Below, piece after piece: positions 1 through 5,629 of a stretch of 9,216 bases of DNA. The position numbers were made by a program, and so were the translations under genes. Each line of letters opens with the position of its first letter. The stretch's first letter is position 1. The notes beneath the pieces are model-generated. The model was not told the DNA's origin. It saw nothing but the letters and a program-made list of their open reading frames with translations, and searched no databases. Source of the DNA: CAXDRM01 sp963991775 (GTDB lineage: Bacteria; Pseudomonadota; Alphaproteobacteria; Rickettsiales; JABIRX01); assembly GCA_963991775.1 (NCBI GenBank), contig CAXDRM010000056.1, forward strand, positions 1 to 9,216, read 5' to 3'.

Positions 1-95
1 AAAATCATTTTCGCATCTCATATGCAACCAGCATGTCTAACCTTGAAGAAGCTTGTCAAAGAATAAAAACAGCTTGTCAGGCACTGCAAGATTAG
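1..95 (+). CDS. aspC: Aspartate aminotransferase, C-terminal fragment (cut by window edge)
   Basis: Reading in the frame that starts at base 3, about 30 codons are open to a TAG at 93-95, and the gene begins outside the window. The peptide starts NHFRISYATSM and continues NLEEACQRI. This is the usual ending of the PLP-dependent class I aspartate aminotransferases (AspC/AatA group) of alphaproteobacteria. In that family the arginine of FRIS contacts the substrate alpha-carboxylate, and the SYATSM stretch precedes the last amphipathic helix. The enzyme would interconvert aspartate plus 2-oxoglutarate with oxaloacetate plus glutamate in the cytoplasm. With only the tail visible, another subgroup I aminotransferase of similar specificity is possible. 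No obvious terminator follows directly. Confidence 0.75.
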   Translation, partial: NHFRISYATSMSNLEEACQRIKTACQALQD

Positions 96-108
96 GCTAT
101 CAAATTTT

Positions 109-206
109 TAGCTAGGTTCACGCTCTGATTTGCTTGCGCTGTGTGATAGCAAAATGGCTATTCACAAATGCTCCTGATACGTAAATGCACAGACCAAACC
201 TAGCTA
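109..206. repeat. Long imperfect hairpin in the gap after the aminotransferase gene
   Basis: A perfect 10-base inverted repeat, TAGCTAGGTT at 109-118 and AACCTAGCTA at 197-206, encloses 78 bases that can themselves fold. A middle stem pairs 125-127 with 190-192 and 128-133 with 181-186. An inner stem pairs 143-150 (GTGATAGC) with 157-165 (GCTATTCAC) around a six-base loop, with one bulge. The result is a nearly continuous rod of about 98 bases. It is too long, and lacks the U tract, for a simple terminator. It could be a dispersed palindromic repeat of the sort common in rickettsial-type genomes, a structured small RNA on either strand, or a processing signal in the upstream transcript. No known RNA family was recognised. 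Confidence 0.5.
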
Positions 207-236
207 TAAGCCTTACACATAAAATTAACAAATACC

Positions 237-265
237 TTGTCTGAAAGCTAAAAAAATGTTATAAT
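237..265 (+). promoter_or_regulatory. Sigma-70-type promoter for the glycine-zipper/coiled-coil gene
   Basis: A -35-like TTGTCT at 237-242 (4 of 6 consensus) is followed after 17 bases by a perfect -10 TATAAT at 260-265. Transcription would start near 271-273, giving a leader of about 30 bases before the ATG at 303. No clear Shine-Dalgarno sequence is visible between 285 and 302. The spacing and the perfect -10 make this the best promoter in the window. TATAAT-like strings do occur by chance in DNA this AT-rich. Confidence 0.55.
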
Positions 266-302
266 CTTTCAAAATATTCAATTATAAGTTGTATTAATAG
301 CT

Positions 303-1376
303 ATGCCAGCTGACAAAAACACATTTAAAATAGCTGATCTAACGCCTGAAAAAAGAAGCTTTCTTTTAGAAGGATACCGTAATAAGAAGTCTAACATAGA
401 TGCAATAGCAGATGGTACTGAGGCACTATTTGTGCGTAATAGAACCAAGACTCCAATTGGTGCAGCTGTAGAATATTTAGTAACACGTAATGTTCCTAAA
501 CAAACCTATCTTTACCACCATAATAAAACTGTATTAGATATTTTAAATCCAGAACGCGCTGAGAACAGCACATTAAAGCAATTACGTAAACTCGCTATTG
601 ATGATCCGTCCTCTCAACCTATATATGGACATATTTTAGCCAATTTTGTCTTATGGACTATAGCTTTTTTAGTAATAGGTATTGCCTCAAGCGCATTTAT
701 TTCTTTTGCCTTAGTAGAAACTGGTTTAATCGGCCAACCAGCAACTTTATTCAGCTTTATCGGAGAAAGCGCCTTTCAACAAGGTATTATACCAGGTGTT
801 GCAGTAGGTAGCGCTATCGGAATTGGTATTGGTCTCAATTCAGGCTATGATAGTAGAAATAATATGAAATCCGTTATCGAAAAAGCAAATCGTGATGCTC
901 GGCAAATGTTGGTTGATTTAAATCAAGATTATAATGCCAGAGAATTAAGCGAATTAATTAAAGCTGAAAGAGAAATTAATATTAAACAACAAGCCTATAT
1001 TGAAAATTTAGTTAAAGAAAAAGAAAATCTCAGACAATTATATGACGAGAATAAAAAGAGAATAAATCAATTAGAAGGAGATATTTCCAAAGAAGGAAAA
1101 GTTAATATAGATCAACAACGCGAATTAAATCAAGTCCAGCAGGAAAACGCCAGATTGGTAAAGCTCTTTAAAGAATCTGATCAAGAATTAGCTAAAGCCA
1201 ATAAACTACTTGAAGAACAAGGTAAAGCTCTAGCTCAAGAAACTCACCGTAATGTTGAACAACAACAAAATATTGATAAAAATGCAGCTGACATCGCCAA
1301 AATCATAAAAAATCAAAGATCTAATTTTAGTAATGCTTCAAGAAGTCTTTCTACCAGCTCAGAATTAACTAGGTAA
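303..1376 (+). CDS. Unrecognised membrane protein with a glycine zipper and long coiled coil
   Basis: I do not recognise this 357-residue protein. A hydrophilic N-terminus (1-110) has no signal peptide. Membrane segment 1 lies at about 112-137. A second hydrophobic segment at about 161-179 has glycine at 161, 165, 169, 173 and 177, a perfect GxxxG glycine zipper with an extra glycine at 175. The remainder (about 184-335) is highly charged, rich in Q, E, K and N, and looks like coiled coil, ending in a Ser/Thr/Asn-rich tail. Both hydrophilic parts would lie on the same side of a two-helix hairpin. The start is the first ATG after an in-frame TAA at 285-287, and a promoter lies at 237-265. It overlaps the convergent pgm gene by 12 bases. 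A membrane tether, a scaffold, or a secreted host-membrane protein are all possible; none is shown by the sequence. Confidence 0.8.
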   Translation: MPADKNTFKIADLTPEKRSFLLEGYRNKKSNIDAIADGTEALFVRNRTKTPIGAAVEYLVTRNVPKQTYLYHHNKTVLDILNPERAENSTLKQLRKLAIDDPSSQPIYGHILANFVLWTIAFLVIGIASSAFISFALVETGLIGQPATLFSFIGESAFQQGIIPGVAVGSAIGIGIGLNSGYDSRNNMKSVIEKANRDARQMLVDLNQDYNARELSELIKAEREINIKQQAYIENLVKEKENLRQLYDENKKRINQLEGDISKEGKVNIDQQRELNQVQQENARLVKLFKESDQELAKANKLLEEQGKALAQETHRNVEQQQNIDKNAADIAKIIKNQRSNFSNASRSLSTSSELTR

Positions 1377-2732
1377 AACTAGGCGTAAATATTCATTAAG
1401 CTCTTGCTGTAATGCTTGTAACTGTTCAGCACTTGTAGCTTCAGCCCGTGTTACTAAATAGGGAGAAGTATTTGAGGCTCTAATTAACCACCAACCAGAT
1501 TCTGTCTCAACACGCACCCCATCAATCGCTAAAAACTTAACCTGATGCTGCTCTAAAATAGTTTTTAACTCAGCAATTACTGCAAATTTTTGTTCATCAG
1601 CACAAGATACTTTTTCTTCTTTAGTACTAAACATTTGTGGTAAAGCTTTACGATAATCTGAAAGTTTTAAATTATTTTCAGCCAAAATTTTTAATAAACG
1701 CACCGCTGCGTATATACCATCATCATAACCAAAATTACGATCTTTAAAAAATACATGACCACTCATCTCACCAGCAAGCAAGGAACCGGTTTCTTTCATT
1801 TTTGCTTTAATTAAAGAATGACCCGTTTTCCAAATTAAAGGCTTACCACCAAATTCAGTGATTTTTTGATCAAAAACTCTGCTTGATTTCACATCAGCAA
1901 TAATGGTCGCTCCTGGATTATTAGCTAATACTTCACTTGCGTAAAGTGTTACTAGCTGATCACCCCATAACACCTCACCCTCATCATCAATGACGCCGAT
2001 ACGATCCGCATCACCATCAAAAGCTAAACCAACATTCGCCTGATTATGTGCTACTAACTCTTTTAGCTGATTGAGGTTTTTTTCAATTGTTGGATCAGGA
2101 TCATGCGCTGGAAAATCACCATCAATAGTTTCATTTATTAGATAATGCTCAGCTGCAATCTGTTTAGTAAGTTCAGCTACTATCTCACCAGCCGCACCAC
2201 AAGCTGGATCCCAAGCAATTTTTAACTCGCTTAAATCTTCAGATTTCAACTCTTTAAGCAGAGCTTTTAAATAATCTGCTTTTAAATCAAGCTTAGTTTC
2301 TTGGCCCTGACCTACAGCAAAATTTTTTGCTCTAACAAATTCTGCAAATTCTTGTAATGCCTGGCCATAATAAGCCTCTTTTAAAGATAAAATTTTAAAG
2401 CCATTATATTCTTTGGGATTATGTGAAGCTGTAACAATCACGCCATAAGCAACCTGTAAATGATACACTGAAAAATATAATAATGGCGAAGGTACTAAAC
2501 CGATATTATTAACATTACAGCCTGAATCTAAAATTCCTTTGATTAATTGCTGGCTAATTTCTGGTGATGAATGACGTCCATCATAACCCACATTAATTAC
2601 TTCACATTGTTGCGCTAGAGCTTTAGTCGCTAAAGCGCGACCAATATAATAAGCGTCTTCGGGAAAAAGATCTTTACCTACTACACCTCTAATATCATAT
2701 TCTCTAACAATATTTGCAGCTAAATTTGCCAT
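1365..2732 (-). CDS. manB: Phosphomannomutase/phosphoglucomutase
   Basis: This 455-residue cytoplasmic alpha-D-phosphohexomutase would interconvert hexose 6-phosphate and 1-phosphate (glucose and/or mannose) through a phosphoserine. All four family loops are intact. The phosphoserine loop TASHNP is at 101-106 (catalytic Ser103). The Mg-binding loop DGDADR is at 239-244, the sugar-specificity loop GEMSGH at 321-326, and the phosphate-binding RASNTSP at 418-424. Length and spacing match the AlgC-type bifunctional PMM/PGM enzymes (about 460 residues). The start fits the family's EYDIRG N-terminus and overlaps the end of ugd by 13 bases. It is the last gene of the galU-ugd-manB operon, where it would supply glucose-1-phosphate to GalU. 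Sugar preference cannot be read from sequence, and pgm or algC would be equally fair names. Confidence 0.93.
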   Translation of the reverse strand: MANLAANIVREYDIRGVVGKDLFPEDAYYIGRALATKALAQQCEVINVGYDGRHSSPEISQQLIKGILDSGCNVNNIGLVPSPLLYFSVYHLQVAYGVIVTASHNPKEYNGFKILSLKEAYYGQALQEFAEFVRAKNFAVGQGQETKLDLKADYLKALLKELKSEDLSELKIAWDPACGAAGEIVAELTKQIAAEHYLINETIDGDFPAHDPDPTIEKNLNQLKELVAHNQANVGLAFDGDADRIGVIDDEGEVLWGDQLVTLYASEVLANNPGATIIADVKSSRVFDQKITEFGGKPLIWKTGHSLIKAKMKETGSLLAGEMSGHVFFKDRNFGYDDGIYAAVRLLKILAENNLKLSDYRKALPQMFSTKEEKVSCADEQKFAVIAELKTILEQHQVKFLAIDGVRVETESGWWLIRASNTSPYLVTRAEATSAEQLQALQQELNEYLRLVLPS

Positions 2733-4009
2733 ATACCTCCTATAGTTAAATATTTTTTGGCTAATTGCGCATTAGTAATAATACCACGCAAATCAATTAT
2801 AATCTTACCTCTAAAATTACTCGCTTCTAAAGCAGCATATTCCGGAGACTCAGTTAAAAAACAATGAAGCTCACTATTTGCTAAAGCTGTGGCTAAATCC
2901 TCAACAAAATGCACATTGGTCAGCTGCTCCTTAGCTTTAGCAAGAGCTAGCACATCATGCACATAAATTTCAATCTGCAATTCCGCTTGTAAATATTTGA
3001 TAATTTTAACTGCTTGTGAATCACGCAAATCATCAGTCCCTGCTTTAAAAGCTAAACCAAAAATAGCAATTTTACTAAGTTTGTAATGTTTAATTACTGC
3101 TAAAATCCTTGCTGCATAATCTTGAATAAGTAACTCATTAGAATGATTAATATTACTGATAATGGGTAAATTGAGATTATATGCTTTAGCTGCTTTACTA
3201 AGCGCTGCTGTATCTTTGGGAAAACATGAACCACCATAACCCGGACCAGCAGTTAAAAATTTTCCACCAATACGCTCATCCATGGTCAATATTTTAGAAA
3301 TCTCGGCAATATCTGCATCAACCTGCTGCGCTAATAAAGAAATCTCATTAATAAAAGCTACCCTTACTGCCAAAGCAGTATTAGCAGCATATTTAATAAG
3401 CTCTGCTGCTTGCGGGCTAGTCACAACAAAATTATAACCTTTAGTAATAAAATCTTGATAAAGCTCTTTTAACAAAGCTGCTGCTTGCTTCTCAATCACA
3501 CCAACGACAATTCTTTTAGGCTGCATAAAATCCTTAACTGCATTACCTTGGCTTAAAAATTCAGGATTAATCGCAATAGTTACCTGCTGAGTTGCAGCTG
3601 CCACTAATTTTTGCAGTTCAAGATAGGTACCAAGTGGAGCTGTTGATTTATTTACCAATAAAATATCATCAGTCAAAACTGTTAATATATCGCGTACCGC
3701 CTGATATAAATAGCTAAGATCAGGTGCATCAGTTTCTGGATTATGTGGCGTACCAACCGCTAAAAAACAAGCCTTACTTCCTGCTAAAGCTTCGGCCAAA
3801 TTATTACTAAAATTAAGACGCTTATTTTGTTGATTTTTTTGGACTAACTCAGCTAAACCAGGTTCATAAATTGGCATAATGCCATTTTGCAAATCAGTAA
3901 TTTTTTGCTCAATAACATCATAAGCAACCACATGATTGCCAGCTTCTGCCAAACCTGCAGCTGTTACTAAACCTACATAACCTGTACCGATTATTGTAAT
4001 TTTATGCAT
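2720..4009 (-). CDS. ugd: UDP-glucose 6-dehydrogenase
   Basis: This 429-residue cytoplasmic enzyme oxidises UDP-glucose to UDP-glucuronate with two NAD+. The N-terminal Rossmann domain opens with GTGYVG (8-13). The central domain carries NPEFL (148-152), the ELIKYAAN helix (203-210) with the catalytic lysine at 206, and GPGYGGSCFPKD (255-266) with the thiohemiacetal-forming Cys262. The C-terminal UDP-binding domain includes FGLAFKAGTDDLRDS (317-331). Length is normal for bacterial Ugd. In NPEFLSQG a Gln stands where many homologues have Arg or Glu before the glycine. The ATG overlaps the galU stop by 8 bases (ATGCATAA) and the stop overlaps manB by 13, so this is the middle gene of a tight operon. 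UDP-glucuronate would feed LPS, capsule or other envelope glycans. Confidence 0.95.
   Translation of the reverse strand: MHKITIIGTGYVGLVTAAGLAEAGNHVVAYDVIEQKITDLQNGIMPIYEPGLAELVQKNQQNKRLNFSNNLAEALAGSKACFLAVGTPHNPETDAPDLSYLYQAVRDILTVLTDDILLVNKSTAPLGTYLELQKLVAAATQQVTIAINPEFLSQGNAVKDFMQPKRIVVGVIEKQAAALLKELYQDFITKGYNFVVTSPQAAELIKYAANTALAVRVAFINEISLLAQQVDADIAEISKILTMDERIGGKFLTAGPGYGGSCFPKDTAALSKAAKAYNLNLPIISNINHSNELLIQDYAARILAVIKHYKLSKIAIFGLAFKAGTDDLRDSQAVKIIKYLQAELQIEIYVHDVLALAKAKEQLTNVHFVEDLATALANSELHCFLTESPEYAALEASNFRGKIIIDLRGIITNAQLAKKYLTIGGIWQI
2735..2741 (-). promoter_or_regulatory. Strong Shine-Dalgarno for manB inside the ugd coding sequence
   Basis: On the minus strand the sequence reads AGGAGGT, then AT, then the manB ATG. 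The full anti-SD match lies within the last codons of ugd (the Gly-Gly before IWQI). The GGAGG core is only three bases from the ATG, closer than the usual five to nine. Together with the 13-base gene overlap, this suggests that manB is translated by ribosomes finishing ugd. Confidence 0.7.
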
Positions 4010-4877
4010 GATATTTTTTTACTAATTCTGCCACTTGCTCTGGATAAGCTGCATGACCAAAAGCAATATTTGCCTCTAAAAAACCTAAAGGATTACCACA
4101 ATCAAATCTTTCACCAGCAAATTTAGCTGCATAAAAATTTTGTCCATTATTAAGTTTTGCCATTGCATCGGTTAGTTGAATTTCACCACCTGAGCCTTTT
4201 TCTTGCTTAGCTAATTCGGCAAAAATTCCTGGCTGTAAAATATAACGACCAACAAGCGCTAAATTTGATGGAGCATCTTGTGGTTCAGGCTTTTCTACCA
4301 TATCAGTAATTTTAAGCTGCTGACCTTCTTGGCTGTAAGCGATAATACCATATTTATTAGTATGCTCTTTAGCTACCGGATAAACACCCATAATATTTGC
4401 ATCTGCTTGACCTTGTGCTTCATAGGTTTCAACCATTTCCTTTAAAAAACCTGATTCACTTTTTAACAGCTCATCTGCTAATATTACGGCAAAAGGTTCA
4501 TCACCAATAAAGTTACGTGCACACCATACAGCATGCCCCAAACCTAAGGGCTCTTGTTGTCTAATAAAAGCAATTTGACCCGCTTGAGGCATCCATTTAG
4601 TGGTAAGCTCTAGCTCGGTTTGTTTAGATTTCTTATTTAATACTTCACGCAATTCATAAGCGTGATCAAAATGATTATTAATCGAATTTTTATTTCTACC
4701 CGTGATAAAGATAAATTCTTCGATACCTGCATTTACAGCCTCTTCAAAAGCATATTGAATTAGAGGCTTATTAAAGACTGGTAGCATCTCTTTAGGTAGT
4801 GATTTTGTAGCTGGGAGAAATCTAGTACCTAATCCTCCAACTGGAAAAACAACTTTTTTTATCTTCTTTTGACTCAT
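4002..4877 (-). CDS. galU: UTP-glucose-1-phosphate uridylyltransferase
   Basis: This enzyme makes UDP-glucose and pyrophosphate from glucose-1-phosphate and UTP in the cytoplasm. The chosen ATG (4877) gives 291 residues, the usual GalU length. The nucleotide-binding signature PVGGLGTRFLPATK (12-25) is followed by PKEMLP (28-33). ITGRNK is at 58-63, the metal/nucleotide-region LADE at 133-136, EKP at 195-197, GEIQLTDA at 231-238 and DCGNPLGFLEAN at 259-270, all typical of the family. The frame stays open upstream to a GTG at 4934, adding 19 residues that do not resemble GalU N-termini, so the inner ATG is preferred. Only a weak purine-rich ribosome site precedes it. It is the first gene of the galU-ugd-manB operon and is divergent from fzlA. 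Confidence 0.95.
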   Translation of the reverse strand: MSQKKIKKVVFPVGGLGTRFLPATKSLPKEMLPVFNKPLIQYAFEEAVNAGIEEFIFITGRNKNSINNHFDHAYELREVLNKKSKQTELELTTKWMPQAGQIAFIRQQEPLGLGHAVWCARNFIGDEPFAVILADELLKSESGFLKEMVETYEAQGQADANIMGVYPVAKEHTNKYGIIAYSQEGQQLKITDMVEKPEPQDAPSNLALVGRYILQPGIFAELAKQEKGSGGEIQLTDAMAKLNNGQNFYAAKFAGERFDCGNPLGFLEANIAFGHAAYPEQVAELVKKYHA

Positions 4878-4948
4878 AATAAATCTTGTATAAAATCGCC
4901 TAAAGTTTTTATCTAAAAATAATATAAAAGTCACTATTCAAATATATA
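4878..4948. promoter_or_regulatory. Divergent spacer between galU and fzlA
   Basis: This 71-base, very AT-rich gap must hold the start signals for the leftward galU operon and, unless it is read from elsewhere, for rightward fzlA-addB. Several TATA-like strings exist on both strands. On the minus strand, TATACA lies shortly before the galU ATG. On the plus strand, TATAAA occurs near 4890 and 4923. No pair with a convincing -35 and correct spacing stands out, so individual promoters are not called. No palindromic operator was seen. Confidence 0.4.
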
Positions 4949-5629
4949 ATGAAAGTTAATTATAAGCTTTATCATTTTCCCCTTTGCCCTTTTTCTCGGA
5001 AAGTACGCCTCTTTCTTCTCGAAAAAAATGTTAATGCTGATTTAGCTGTAGAAAATTTCTGGGAAAAACGCGAAAATTTCTTAGCCTTAAATCCTGCTGG
5101 CGAAGTACCAGTATTGCTTAATTATGAAGATAATAATGTTATCTCAGAAAGTACTATCATTTGCGAATATATTGAAGAAACCCATGGTGGCATTAAATTG
5201 ATTGGCGATGATGCTAAATTCAGAGCAGAAGTAAAAAGAATTGATTATTGGTTTGATCAAAAATTCTTTAAAGAAGTTGGCAGCTATATTCTTTTTGAGA
5301 AGGTAATCAAATATTATAAGAATGAAGGTAGTCCTAACCCTCTATATATCAGAGCTGCTAAATTAAATTTAGAATATCATATGCAATATATGAGCTATCT
5401 GCTTGAGAATCGCAAATGGTTAGCTGGTAATAAAATTAGCCTTGCTGATCTTACAGCTGCTTCGCATTTATCAGTATTAGATTATTTGGGTCATATTAAA
5501 TGGTCTGAATTTGATATTGTGAAAGAATGGTACATGTTAATCAAATCAAGACCAAGCTTTACCAATATTTTACAAGATAATATTGTGGGCTTTCAACCAT
5601 CAAGTAATTACAGCAATTTAGATTTCTAG
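4949..5629 (+). CDS. fzlA: GST-fold protein, probable FtsZ-binding division regulator FzlA
   Basis: This is a 226-residue protein of the glutathione S-transferase superfamily. The thioredoxin-like N-domain has CPFSRK (13-18), the cis-proline loop GEVPVL (51-56) and the ES pair (67-68). The all-helical C-domain has the LADLTAAS capping motif (165-172). Several traits fit alphaproteobacterial FzlA better than a detoxifying GST: Trp38 within NFWEKRENFLALNP, the YWFDQKF helix (100-106), LAGNKISLADL, IKSRPSF (198-204) and the terminal YSNLDF. In Caulobacter, FzlA binds FtsZ filaments, promotes their curvature and controls constriction rate without known GST catalysis. FzlA identity is from remembered family features, not an alignment. 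The start is the only ATG fitting the family N-terminus, with no clear Shine-Dalgarno. The stop overlaps the addB start by one base. A generic GST remains the alternative. Confidence 0.8.
   Translation: MKVNYKLYHFPLCPFSRKVRLFLLEKNVNADLAVENFWEKRENFLALNPAGEVPVLLNYEDNNVISESTIICEYIEETHGGIKLIGDDAKFRAEVKRIDYWFDQKFFKEVGSYILFEKVIKYYKNEGSPNPLYIRAAKLNLEYHMQYMSYLLENRKWLAGNKISLADLTAASHLSVLDYLGHIKWSEFDIVKEWYMLIKSRPSFTNILQDNIVGFQPSSNYSNLDF

Noticed and set aside
96..240. Open minus-strand frame through the hairpin region
   Set aside because: It has no convincing start codon or ribosome site and no familiar sequence. The hairpin pairing explains the region better.
4878..4934. 19-residue N-terminal extension of GalU from a GTG
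   Set aside because: The extension (MTFILFLDKNF and so on) is unlike GalU N-termini, and an ATG at 4877 gives the standard length.
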